From the NCBI GenBank assembly GCA_027340195.1, contig DAHWNE010000009.1, positions 1 to 13,835 of the forward strand: 13,835 nt of DNA, in the 5' to 3' direction. Shown here one piece after another: positions 1 through 7,293 of this stretch. The stretch's first letter is position 1; each line of letters starts with the position of its first letter. This DNA comes from Acetobacteraceae bacterium. GTDB lineage: Bacteria; Pseudomonadota; Alphaproteobacteria; Acetobacterales; Acetobacteraceae. The position numbers and the translations under genes were made by a program. Below the pieces are notes generated by a model that was not told where the DNA came from, ran no database searches, and was given only the letters and a program-made list of their open reading frames with translations.

Positions 1-896
1 CCGACTGGACCCTCGGCGGCGGGCTTCGTCTCGATGGCGCGCGCACCCGCCTCACGCTGTCGGCGGTCTCCCGCGCGCTGCACGAGGACGGCAGCACCAT
101 CGGCGCCCTGCCGACCGACCGACCGCTCGCCTGGCACCTCACCGCCGCGCGGGCGGCGCTGCGCTGGGGCGACGGCATCGTCTCGCTCACCCCGGCGCTG
201 GATTTCGCCGCCTTTCGCTATGCCGACGCGGTGCTGGGCGGGATCGGCCTGTCGCAGGCCGACCGCGACCGCGACATCCTGCGCCCCGGCCTGACCGCGC
301 GCTATGCGCTGGACCCGGGCACCGACCTGGTGGTGGCGATCCGCGACACCGTCACCCGCTACACCGCCCCCACCGCCGGACAGCCCAGCCGCGACAGCAA
401 CGCGGTGACCGCGCTCGCCGGGTTCCAGGACGGCGCCGATCCGATGCTGCGCTGGCGCCTGCTGGCGGGGTGGGAGGTGCGCCGCTTCGCCGACTACGGC
501 ACCCGCGCCGGCCCGGTGCTGGCCGCGCAGGCGATCTGGCAGCCGAACGGCATGACCACCGTCACCGCCACCCTGTCCCGGCGGATGGAGGACGCGGCGC
601 AGGAAGGCGTCGCCGGCTACACCGCCACCGCCGGCAGCGTGCGGCTGGACCGCGAGACCTGGCGCAACCTCATCCTCTCGGCGGGATTCGGCGCCGAGCA
701 CGCCGCCTTCACCGACGGGACGCGCGAGGACGCCGGCTCCGCCCGCTTCGCCGCCCGCTGGCTGCTCAACCGCCGGATGCGCCTGACCGCGAGCGAATCC
801 GTCACCGCGCTGGAGGGCGCGACCTCGGTGCTGCTGCCGGGCGGGCGGCGGGTCACCCGCAGCGTCTCGCTGCTGCGGTTGGGATTCGGATGGTGA
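1..896 (+). CDS. Outer-membrane beta-barrel protein (BBP2-like), 3' part only
   Basis: The reading frame is already open at the left edge (first full codon at position 3) and ends at TGA 894-896, so only about 297 C-terminal residues are visible and the start lies outside. The protein alternates short polar and hydrophobic stretches, as antiparallel outer-membrane strands do (for example TDLVVAIRDTVTRYTAP and RNLILSAGFGAEHAAF). It ends in LLRLGFGW, a final strand closing on an aromatic residue, which is typical of substrates of the Bam assembly machinery. The pattern resembles the putative beta-barrel porin 2 (BBP2, formerly DUF2320) proteins encoded in alphaproteobacterial exopolysaccharide clusters. 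The glycosyltransferase gene that overlaps its 3' end by 7 bases supports that context. A role in polysaccharide export or surface attachment is an inference. The barrel class is fairly secure; the exact family is less so. Confidence 0.72.
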   Translation, partial: DWTLGGGLRLDGARTRLTLSAVSRALHEDGSTIGALPTDRPLAWHLTAARAALRWGDGIVSLTPALDFAAFRYADAVLGGIGLSQADRDRDILRPGLTARYALDPGTDLVVAIRDTVTRYTAPTAGQPSRDSNAVTALAGFQDGADPMLRWRLLAGWEVRRFADYGTRAGPVLAAQAIWQPNGMTTVTATLSRRMEDAAQEGVAGYTATAGSVRLDRETWRNLILSAGFGAEHAAFTDGTREDAGSARFAARWLLNRRMRLTASESVTALEGATSVLLPGGRRVTRSVSLLRLGFGW

Positions 897-1624
897 GGCC
901 GCGCCGGCTGCTGGGGGTCGAGTTCACCGGCTGCGATCTGCCCGCGGCGCTGGCCTGGCTCCGCGCGCGGCCGGCGGAGGCGCCGTTCGCCTACGTGGTC
1001 ACCCCGAACGCCGATCACCTGGTGCGCCTGCACCGCGACCCGTCGCTGGCCCCGCTGTACCAGGGCGCGGCGCTGACCCTGCTCGATTCGCGGGTGGTGG
1101 CGGCCGGCGCCCGGCTGCTGGGTCTCGCGCCGCCGCCGGTGGTGACCGGGGCCGACCTGATCGCGGCGCTGCTGCCGGCGCTGCCGGCGGCCACGCCGAT
1201 CTGCCTGATCGGCCTGCCTTCCGGCTTCCTGCCCGCGCTCCGCGCCCGCACCGGCCTCACCGCCATCGCCCATCACGACCCGCCCATCGGCTTCGCCCAC
1301 GACCACCCCGCGATCGAGGCGGCGCTGCGCTTCGTCGAGGCGCATCCGGCCCGCTTCATCCTGCTCGCCGTCGGCTCGCCGGCGCAGGAGCGTCTGGCCG
1401 CCGCCCTGGCGTCGCGGGGGCGGGCCGGCGGCACCGCGCTCTGCATCGGCGCGGCGGTGGATTTCCTGGCCGGGCGGTCGCGCCGCGCGCCGGCGTGGAT
1501 GCGCCGGGCCGGGCTGGAATGGCTGCACCGGCTGGTCGCGGCCCCGCGCCGCCTCGGTCGGCGCTACCTGCGCGAGGACCCGGCGATCCTGCGCCTGCTG
1601 CTGGCCGACCGGCTGGCGCGATGA
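890..1624 (+). CDS. WecB/TagA/CpsF-family glycosyltransferase
   Basis: This 244-residue protein has the family's usual length (about 240-260). Members transfer a sugar (N-acetylmannosamine, its uronic acid, or glucose in GumM-type enzymes) onto an undecaprenyl-linked acceptor at the inner face of the cytoplasmic membrane. Family motifs appear in order: TPNADHLV (T38, N40), the catalytic-type aspartate in LLDSRVV (D66), a PPIGF loop near 131-135, GSPAQE (162-167), and the C-terminal GAAVDFLAG...RAPAWMRRAGLEWL block followed by an Arg-rich tail. The usual DG after the catalytic Asp is DS here. The ATG at 890 lies inside the previous gene and overlaps it by 7 bases, so the two are probably translated together. 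This suggests a late step in the assembly of an exopolysaccharide repeat unit. The donor sugar cannot be read from the sequence. Confidence 0.9.
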   Translation: MVRPRRLLGVEFTGCDLPAALAWLRARPAEAPFAYVVTPNADHLVRLHRDPSLAPLYQGAALTLLDSRVVAAGARLLGLAPPPVVTGADLIAALLPALPAATPICLIGLPSGFLPALRARTGLTAIAHHDPPIGFAHDHPAIEAALRFVEAHPARFILLAVGSPAQERLAAALASRGRAGGTALCIGAAVDFLAGRSRRAPAWMRRAGLEWLHRLVAAPRRLGRRYLREDPAILRLLLADRLAR

Positions 1625-1677
1625 TTCACGCTTTGTTGGTGGTTGCCGGCCCAGCATGGCGGCCGCCCGAGCCGCGC

Positions 1678-1682
1678 GAGGA
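1678..1682 (+). promoter_or_regulatory. Ribosome-binding site of cheA
   Basis: GAGGA sits three bases before the ATG at 1686. An earlier in-frame ATG at 1656 has no such purine run before it. The 1686 start also gives the N-terminus MDDLLAEFLTETNEMLAELD, in which the HPt helix begins immediately, as in other alphaproteobacterial CheA proteins. Both points favour 1686. The spacing is somewhat short. Confidence 0.5.
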
Positions 1683-1685
1683 CCC

Positions 1686-4331
1686 ATGGACGACCTGCTC
1701 GCCGAATTCCTGACCGAGACGAACGAGATGCTGGCGGAACTCGATGTCGCGCTGGTGCGGCTCGAGACAGTGCCGGAGGACGCCCAGAACCTGTCGGGCA
1801 TCTTCCGGCTGGTTCACACCATCAAGGGCACCTGCGGGTTCCTCGGCCTGCCGCGGCTCGAGAAGGTGGCCCATGCCGGGGAGAACGTGCTCAGCCGGAT
1901 GCGTGACGGGGCGCTGCGCCCGACCCCCGCGCTGGTGAGCCTGGTGCTGGCCGCGCTCGATCGGATCAAATCCATCGTCGCCGATCTCGGCGCGACCGGG
2001 GCGGAACCGGCGGGCGAGGACGGGGCGCTGATCGCGGCGCTGGACGCGGCGGCCGACGGCGATGCCCCCCCAGGGGATGTATCGGGGGATGGTCCGGGGG
2101 ATGGTCCAGCGGCGACCGAGGGGACCGCGGAGGCGCTGCCGACCCCGGTCGCCCCGGCGCCGCCGCCGGCCGCGCCCCCCCTGGGCACGACCCGACCCGA
2201 AGCCGGCCCGCCCAAGCCGGCGCTGGCCTCCGCCCCGGTGCCGGACTCGGCGCCGGGTGCGGCGCAGACCATCCGCGTCGGCGTCGATGTGCTCGACGAC
2301 CTGATGACCCTGGTGAGCGAGCTGGTGCTGACCCGCAACCAACTGCTGCAACTCGCCCGCACCCAGGAAAACAGCGCCTTCACCGTGCCGCTGCAACGGC
2401 TGTCGCACATCACCTCGGACCTGCAGGAGGGGGTGATGAAGACACGGATGCAACCGATCGGCAATGCCTGGAACAAGCTGCCGCGGGTGGTGCGCGACCT
2501 CGCCCACGAGCTCGACAAGCGCATCGACCTGGTGATGCTCGGCGCCGAGACCGAGCTCGACCGCCAGGTGCTGGAGCTCATCAAGGACCCGCTCACCCAC
2601 ATGGTGCGCAACTCCGCCGATCACGGGCTGGAAAGCCCGGCCGAGCGGCGCGCGGCGGGCAAGCCGGAGACCGGACGGATCACCCTCAACGCCTTCCACG
2701 AGGGCGGCCACATTATCATCGAGATCGCCGATGACGGCCGCGGCCTGCCGGTCGATCGCATCCGCGCCAAGGTGCTGGCGCAGGGCCTGGCGAGCGAGAC
2801 CGAGCTGGCGGGGATGTCGGACGCGCAGATCCAGCGCTTCATCTTCCGCGCCGGCTTCTCCACCGCCGCCGCCGTGACCGCCGTCTCCGGGCGCGGGGTG
2901 GGGATGGATGTGGTGAAGACGAATATCGAGCGGATCGGCGGCACCATCGAACTGGCCAGCCGGGCCGGCGCCGGCACCACCTTCACCATCAAGATCCCGC
3001 TCACGCTCGCCATCGTCTCGGCGCTGATCGTGGAGGCCGGGGGCGAGCGCTTCGCGGTGCCGCAGACCTCGGTGGCGGAGCTCGTGCGCGCCGGCGACGG
3101 CAGCGCCGAGGGCGGCAGCCGGATCGAGCGCATCAACGATACCCCGGTGCTGCGCCTGCGCGACCGGCTGCTGCCGCTGGTCAGCCTGCGCGAATTGCTC
3201 CGCCTCGACGCCCCCGCCGCCGGCGGCGATCCGCCGACCATCGTGGTGGCGCAGGTCGGCCCCACCACCCTCGGCCTGATCGTCGATCGGGTCTTCGACA
3301 CCGAGGAGATCGTGGTCAAGCCGGTGGCGCCGATCCTGCGCCACGTCACCATGTTCTCGGGCAACACCATCCTGGGCGACGGGTCGGTCATCATGATCCT
3401 CGATCCGAACGGGATCGCGCGCGCGACCGGCATCGGCGCCGGCGAGGGGCGGGAGGGCGCCGCGCGGATCGCGGCACCGGCCGAGACCACCGGCCACTCG
3501 GCGGCGATGACCTCGATCCTGCTGTTCCGCGCCGGCGCCGCGGACGCCCCGCCGCTGGCGGTGCCGCTGGCGCTGGTGGCCCGGCTCGAGGAAATCCCGC
3601 GCGAACGGATCGAGCGCTGCGGCGATGCGCTGGCGACCCAGTATCGCGGCCGGCTGATGCCGCTGCTGCCCCTGACCGGGGAGGTCGATCCGGCGCGGGC
3701 GCAGCAGCCGGCGCTGGTGTTCACCGACGGCGACCGCTCGATGGGCCTCCTGGTCGATGCCATCACCGACGTCGTGGAGGATCGGCTCGAGGTGGAGCTC
3801 GGCGCGGCACGCCCCGGCCTGCTGGGCACCGCGGTGATCGCCGGCCGCGCCACCGACGTGATCGACACCGGCTACTGGCTGACCCGCGCCTTCGGCGACT
3901 GGTTCCGCCCCGAGGCGGCGAAGCTCGGCCCGCCGCGCATCCTGTGCGTCGAGGACAGCGACTTCTTCCGCGCCCTGCTGGTGCCGGCGCTGGCCGCGGC
4001 CGGGTTCGAGGTGACCGCCGCCGCCTCGGCCGCCGAGGCGCTGGCGCTGCGCGAGGCCGGCGCCGGCTTTTCCGCCATCATCTCCGATATCGAGATGCCG
4101 GACATGAACGGCTTCGAACTCGCCCGCGCGCTGCGCGCCGGCGGCGCCTGGTCGGCGCTGCCGCTGGTGGCGCTGTCGGGCCGTTCCACCGAGGCCGACC
4201 GCGCCCGCGCCCTGGAGGCCGGCTTCAACGAGCATGTGGCGAAGTTCGACCGCGATGCGCTGCTGGACGCGCTGCGGCGGGTGCTCTCGGGGCCCGGCGG
4301 CGCCGATGCGGCGCGGGAGCTGGTGGCATGA
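1686..4331 (+). CDS. cheA: Hybrid chemotaxis histidine kinase CheA with C-terminal receiver (CheAY type)
   Basis: This 881-residue cytoplasmic kinase autophosphorylates and feeds phosphate to CheY and CheB. Domains in order: HPt (P1, about 1-110) with the phospho-accepting H44 in HTIKGTCGF; a Pro/Ala/Gly-rich linker (about 120-195) with no recognisable P2 domain; the P3 dimerisation helices (about 196-260, DVLDDLMTLVSELVLTRNQL); and the ATPase domain, with its N-box around N309 (THMVRNSADHG), G1 as DDGRG (349-353) and G2 as GRGVGMD (402-408). A CheW-like P5 follows (about 440-575), then a second, more divergent CheW-like segment (about 605-740). Last is a receiver (about 752-870) with acidic E756/D757, phospho-accepting D801, S831 and K853. 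All catalytic elements look intact. Start chosen by RBS and family N-terminus. It opens a five-gene operon. CheA-CheY fusions in this gene order are known from Rhodospirillum centenum. Confidence 0.96.
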   Translation: MDDLLAEFLTETNEMLAELDVALVRLETVPEDAQNLSGIFRLVHTIKGTCGFLGLPRLEKVAHAGENVLSRMRDGALRPTPALVSLVLAALDRIKSIVADLGATGAEPAGEDGALIAALDAAADGDAPPGDVSGDGPGDGPAATEGTAEALPTPVAPAPPPAAPPLGTTRPEAGPPKPALASAPVPDSAPGAAQTIRVGVDVLDDLMTLVSELVLTRNQLLQLARTQENSAFTVPLQRLSHITSDLQEGVMKTRMQPIGNAWNKLPRVVRDLAHELDKRIDLVMLGAETELDRQVLELIKDPLTHMVRNSADHGLESPAERRAAGKPETGRITLNAFHEGGHIIIEIADDGRGLPVDRIRAKVLAQGLASETELAGMSDAQIQRFIFRAGFSTAAAVTAVSGRGVGMDVVKTNIERIGGTIELASRAGAGTTFTIKIPLTLAIVSALIVEAGGERFAVPQTSVAELVRAGDGSAEGGSRIERINDTPVLRLRDRLLPLVSLRELLRLDAPAAGGDPPTIVVAQVGPTTLGLIVDRVFDTEEIVVKPVAPILRHVTMFSGNTILGDGSVIMILDPNGIARATGIGAGEGREGAARIAAPAETTGHSAAMTSILLFRAGAADAPPLAVPLALVARLEEIPRERIERCGDALATQYRGRLMPLLPLTGEVDPARAQQPALVFTDGDRSMGLLVDAITDVVEDRLEVELGAARPGLLGTAVIAGRATDVIDTGYWLTRAFGDWFRPEAAKLGPPRILCVEDSDFFRALLVPALAAAGFEVTAAASAAEALALREAGAGFSAIISDIEMPDMNGFELARALRAGGAWSALPLVALSGRSTEADRARALEAGFNEHVAKFDRDALLDALRRVLSGPGGADAARELVA
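2083..2106 (+). repeat. 12-bp tandem repeat in the CheA linker
   Basis: CGGGGGATGGTC occurs twice head to tail, preceded by a degenerate third copy from about 2071. It keeps the frame (12 bases = 4 residues) and encodes the Gly-Asp-Gly-Pro repeat GDGPGDGP in the flexible segment between the HPt and dimerisation domains. It looks like ordinary in-frame slippage in a low-constraint linker. Confidence 0.75.
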
Positions 4332-4786
4332 GCACGCAAGAACCCATGACCGATACCGAACAGCAATACGTGACCCTGACCGTGGCCGGCCAGCTCTGCG
4401 GCATCCCGGTGCTGGGGGTGCGCGACGTGCTCGCCGACCAGACCATCGCGCGCATCCCCCTCGCCCCGGGGGAGGTCGCGGGCAGCCTGAACCTGCGCGG
4501 GCGCATCGTGACCGCGATCGATCTCCGCCGCCGGCTCGACCTGCCGCCGGCGGAACCGGGGACGCGGCGGATGTCGGTGGTCACCGAACTCGCCGGGGAG
4601 CTCTACGCGCTGCTGGTGGACCAGGTGGCCGAGGTCATGAGCCTGCCTGCCTCGGCCTTCGAACCCTGCCCGCCCACGCTGCCCGCGGTCTGGGCCGAGC
4701 ACAGCCGCGGCGTGTTCCGCCTGGAGGGGCGGCTGCTGGTGGTGCTGGACGTGGCCCGGCTCTTGGATCTCGCGGTGGCGGCCTGA
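4328..4786 (+). CDS. cheW: Chemotaxis adaptor protein CheW
   Basis: This 152-residue single-domain protein bridges chemoreceptors to CheA in the signalling array. The CheW fold is visible from about residue 13 (YVTLTVAGQLCGIPV). The conserved NLRG turn at 55-58 (GSLNLRGRIVTAIDLRRRL) lies in the receptor/CheA-interacting region, and the second half carries LLVDQVAEVMSL and the closing GRLLVVLDVARLL strand. The length is normal for a stand-alone CheW. The ATG at 4328 overlaps the cheA stop in an ATGA junction, which implies translational coupling. A second in-frame ATG at 4346 would remove only six residues and cannot be excluded. Nothing is missing or unusual. CheA carries its own CheW-like modules, so this copy is the free adaptor that should hold receptors and kinase together. 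Confidence 0.95.
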   Translation: MSTQEPMTDTEQQYVTLTVAGQLCGIPVLGVRDVLADQTIARIPLAPGEVAGSLNLRGRIVTAIDLRRRLDLPPAEPGTRRMSVVTELAGELYALLVDQVAEVMSLPASAFEPCPPTLPAVWAEHSRGVFRLEGRLLVVLDVARLLDLAVAA

Positions 4787-4790
4787 TCCG

Positions 4791-5159
4791 ATGCCCCACA
4801 CCTGCCTGGTCGTCGATGACAGCCGCACTGTCCGCAAACTGGCACGGCGTATCCTGGAAGCCGCCGACTACCAGGTGAGCGAGGCCGAGGACGGCGCCAA
4901 GGCCCTGGACTCCTGCCGCGCCGCGATGCCCGACGGGGTGCTGCTGGACTGGAACATGCCGGTGATGAACGGGACCGAGTTCCTGCGCGCGCTGCGCGCC
5001 GAATTCGGCCCGGATCGCCCGGTGGTGCTGTTCTGCACCACCGAAACCGAAATGAGCTTCATCACCGAGGCGCTGGAAGCCGGCGCCCAGGAGTACATCA
5101 TGAAGCCGTTCGACGCCGACATCCTGCTGGGCAAGTTCGCCGAGGCCGGGCTGGCGTGA
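4791..5159 (+). CDS. cheY: Chemotaxis response regulator CheY
   Basis: This 122-residue stand-alone receiver has no output domain. The receiver residues are all present: the acidic pair D9/D10 (LVVDDSRTVRK), phospho-accepting D53 in LLDWNMPVMNG, T83 in LFCTTETE, Y102, and K105 in YIMKPFD. The DWNMP context is characteristic of CheY rather than of transcriptional regulators. Phospho-CheY normally binds the flagellar switch protein FliM, but no flagellar genes are here to confirm that output. The gene starts four bases after the cheW stop and its own stop overlaps the cheB start, so it is co-transcribed. It is the second of three receivers in the operon (CheA C-terminus, CheY, CheB). One of these may act as a phosphate sink, because no cheZ-type phosphatase gene is visible. 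Confidence 0.95.
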   Translation: MPHTCLVVDDSRTVRKLARRILEAADYQVSEAEDGAKALDSCRAAMPDGVLLDWNMPVMNGTEFLRALRAEFGPDRPVVLFCTTETEMSFITEALEAGAQEYIMKPFDADILLGKFAEAGLA

Positions 5160-6250
5160 GCGCCGCCCCCACGGCGCCCCCCCTCCCCGCCGCCGCGCCA
5201 CCCGCGGCACGGGTGATGATCTGCGACGATTCGGCGGTGATCCGCAGCGCCATCGCCCGCATCCTGGACGCCGACCCGGCGATCACGGTGGTCGCCCGCG
5301 CCGGCAACGGGCGCGAAGGGGTGGAGACCCTGAGCCGCATCCCCGCCGACGTGGTGGTGCTGGATATCGAGATGCCGGAGATGGACGGGATCGCCGCCCT
5401 GCCCGAGTTGCTGAAGGTCGATCCGCGGGTGCGGATCGTGATGGCCTCCACCCTGACCACCCGCGGCGCCGACATCGCGCTGCGGGCGCTGCGGCTGGGG
5501 GCGGCCGATTACATCCCGAAGCCCTCCGCCGTCACCGGGCTGAACGACGACGGCTTCCGCCAGGAATTGCTCGCCAAGGTGAAGGGGCTGGCGCGGCTCC
5601 GGCGCGGGATGCCGCCGCGCGCGGCCAGCCGCCCGGCACCGGTCATGACCCGCGCCGCCGGGGCGCGCGCGCCGGCGCTGCTGGCGATCGGCAGCTCCAC
5701 CGGCGGGCCGCAGGCGCTGCTGCGGCTGATCGCCGATCTCGGCGCCGATATCGCCGTGCCCGTCATCATCACCCAGCACATGCCGCCCGCCTTCACCGCC
5801 ATGCTGGCCACGCATATCACCGCTCTCGGCGCCCTGCCCTGCACCGAGGCAAGGGACCGGGAGCGCCTGCTGCCGGGCCGCGCCTACCTGGCGCCCGGCA
5901 ACCGGCATCTGCTGATCGAGACCACCGCCGGGGGCATGCAGGCGCGCCTCTCCGACGCGCCGCCGGTCAACTACTGCCGCCCGGCGGTGGACCCGATGCT
6001 GCGCTCGGCCGCCGCCGCCGCCGAGGGGCGGGTACTGGTGGCGATGCTGACCGGCATGGGCCATGACGGGCTCGAGGGCACCCGCGCGGTGGTGGCCGCC
6101 GGCGGCACCGCCATCGCCCAGGACGAGGCGAGCTCGGTGGTCTGGGGGATGCCGGGTGCGATCGCCCAGGCCGGGCTCTGCCATGCCGTGCTGCCGCTCG
6201 GCGAACTCGCGGGCCGGCTGCGCGCCCTGCTCCGGGGCGGCCGGCCATGA
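5156..6250 (+). CDS. cheB: Chemotaxis protein-glutamate methylesterase/glutamine deamidase CheB
   Basis: This 364-residue two-domain enzyme removes methyl groups from receptor glutamates (and deamidates glutamines) when phosphorylated by CheA, which gives adaptation. The N-terminal receiver (about 20-140) has DD in VMICDDSAVIRS and phospho-accepting D70 in VVVLDIEMPEMDG. After a linker, the C-terminal esterase domain (about 172-360) carries the expected catalytic triad: S181 in GSSTGGPQ, H208 in TQHMPPAF and D304 in GMGHDG. It starts with GTG at 5156, overlapping the cheY TGA (GTGA), because no ATG lies between the cheY stop and the receiver. The first 20 residues are an Ala/Pro-rich extension before the receiver. 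Its partner methyltransferase, cheR, follows with an ATGA overlap. Length and motifs are normal for the family. Confidence 0.96.
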   Translation: MSAAPTAPPLPAAAPPAARVMICDDSAVIRSAIARILDADPAITVVARAGNGREGVETLSRIPADVVVLDIEMPEMDGIAALPELLKVDPRVRIVMASTLTTRGADIALRALRLGAADYIPKPSAVTGLNDDGFRQELLAKVKGLARLRRGMPPRAASRPAPVMTRAAGARAPALLAIGSSTGGPQALLRLIADLGADIAVPVIITQHMPPAFTAMLATHITALGALPCTEARDRERLLPGRAYLAPGNRHLLIETTAGGMQARLSDAPPVNYCRPAVDPMLRSAAAAAEGRVLVAMLTGMGHDGLEGTRAVVAAGGTAIAQDEASSVVWGMPGAIAQAGLCHAVLPLGELAGRLRALLRGGRP

Positions 6251-7173
6251 GCCTGCCCGCCGCCGCCTTCCACAGCCTCGCCGCGCTGCTGCGCGCCCGC
6301 TCCGGCCTGACCATCGGCCCCGACAAGACCTATCTGCTGGAAACCCGCCTCGGCCCGATCGCCAAGCGGGAGAACCTGCCCGATCTCGCGGCACTGGCGG
6401 CGCGGCTGCGCGCCCCCGGCGCCGAAGGCCTGACCCGCGAGGTGGTCGAGGCGATGACCACCAACGAGAGCCTGTTCTTCCGCGACTCGAAGCCGTTCGC
6501 CCATGTGCGCCCCGTTGCCCTGCCGCGCCTGCACGCGGCCCGCCCGCCCGGGGTGAAGCTGCGGATCTGGTCGGCCGCCGCCTCCACCGGCCAGGAAGCC
6601 TATTCGCTGGCCATGATCGCCGCCGAGCTGCGCCCGGTCATGCCGGCCCGGCAGATCGAGATTCTCGGCACCGACCTCGCCCGCGAACCGCTCGCCCGCG
6701 CCCGCGAGGGGCTCTACAGCCAGTTCGAGGTCCAGCGCGGCCTGCCGGTGCAGATGCTGGTCAAGCATTTCCGCAAGGAGGAAGCGAACTGGCGCATCGC
6801 CGAACCGCTGCGCGCCGCGGTCAGCTTCCGCGAGTGGAACCTGCTCGACAACCCGGCTCCGCTCGGTCGGTTCGACGTGGTATTCTGCCGCAACGTGCTG
6901 ATCTATTTCGATCCGCCGACCAAGGCGAAGGTGTTGGAGGGCATCGCCCGCCAGCTCGCCCCGGACGGGCTGCTGTATCTGGGCGGGGCGGAAACCGTGC
7001 TCGGCATCACCGACCGCCTGGTCGCGGTGCCAGACGCGCCGGGCGCCTACACGCCGGCATCACCCCGCGCGGGCGGCCTCGCCGAGGCGCAAGCGCCCTG
7101 GCCGGCCCCGAACGATGGCGCCCCCGGCGCGCGCGACGGCATCGCCCCGGAGGCCATGGCGGCGCTGATCTGA
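6247..7173 (+). CDS. cheR: Chemotaxis protein-glutamate O-methyltransferase CheR
   Basis: This 308-residue protein uses S-adenosylmethionine to methylate receptor glutamates, opposing CheB. The small N-terminal helical domain (about 1-85) ends in TTNESLFFRDSKPF (N73, E74). The SAM-binding core has WSAAASTGQEAYSLAM from W108 with E117, the GTDLA strand-end motif, and CRNVLIYF around R215/N216 near the active site. About 40 residues after the conserved core (from roughly residue 265) form a low-complexity Ala/Gly/Pro-rich tail without a recognisable domain; TPR extensions known from some CheR proteins are absent. The ATG overlaps the cheB stop (ATGA). It is the last gene of the che operon: a 120-base gap with a hairpin follows before the next start. 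Confidence 0.95.
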   Translation: MSLPAAAFHSLAALLRARSGLTIGPDKTYLLETRLGPIAKRENLPDLAALAARLRAPGAEGLTREVVEAMTTNESLFFRDSKPFAHVRPVALPRLHAARPPGVKLRIWSAAASTGQEAYSLAMIAAELRPVMPARQIEILGTDLAREPLARAREGLYSQFEVQRGLPVQMLVKHFRKEEANWRIAEPLRAAVSFREWNLLDNPAPLGRFDVVFCRNVLIYFDPPTKAKVLEGIARQLAPDGLLYLGGAETVLGITDRLVAVPDAPGAYTPASPRAGGLAEAQAPWPAPNDGAPGARDGIAPEAMAALI

Positions 7174-7179
7174 TCGCGT

Positions 7180-7214
7180 GGGGGTGACGCAACTTCAACA
7201 AATTGGTAACCCCC
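7180..7214 (+). terminator. Possible hairpin at the end of the che operon
   Basis: GGGGGT (7180-7185) can pair with ACCCCC (7209-7214). One mismatch further in, AC (7187-7188) pairs with GT (7206-7207), leaving a loop of about 17 bases. The element begins seven bases after the cheR stop codon. No run of T follows, so it is not a textbook intrinsic terminator; it could be a partial terminator, a 3'-end stabilising structure or chance. The rest of 7174-7293 shows no convincing promoter. Confidence 0.3.
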
Positions 7215-7293
7215 TCAGGCCGGCTCCCCACCTATATGCGTGTCATCATGGTGGGCCGGTGCCTGCCACCCTTCGCCCGACGGGTCATCGCCC

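Noticed and set aside
1630..1655. TTGGTGGTTGCC before cheA as a possible sigma54 promoter.
   Set aside because: The spacing between the GG and GC elements is wrong, and no second element fits sigma54, sigma28 or sigma70.
617..1801. A minus-strand open frame covering the glycosyltransferase and the start of cheA.
   Set aside because: It spans two clear plus-strand genes and its translation is low complexity.
1626..4235. A very long open frame on the minus strand opposite cheA (about 870 codons).
   Set aside because: Its translation is Arg/Gly/His/Gln-rich low complexity, typical of the antisense of high-GC genes. The plus-strand cheA frame has full domain content.
7240..7293. Longer N-terminus of the DedA protein from GTG 7240.
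   Set aside because: The extra residues do not resemble the start of a membrane protein, and the ATG at 7294 gives a normal family length.
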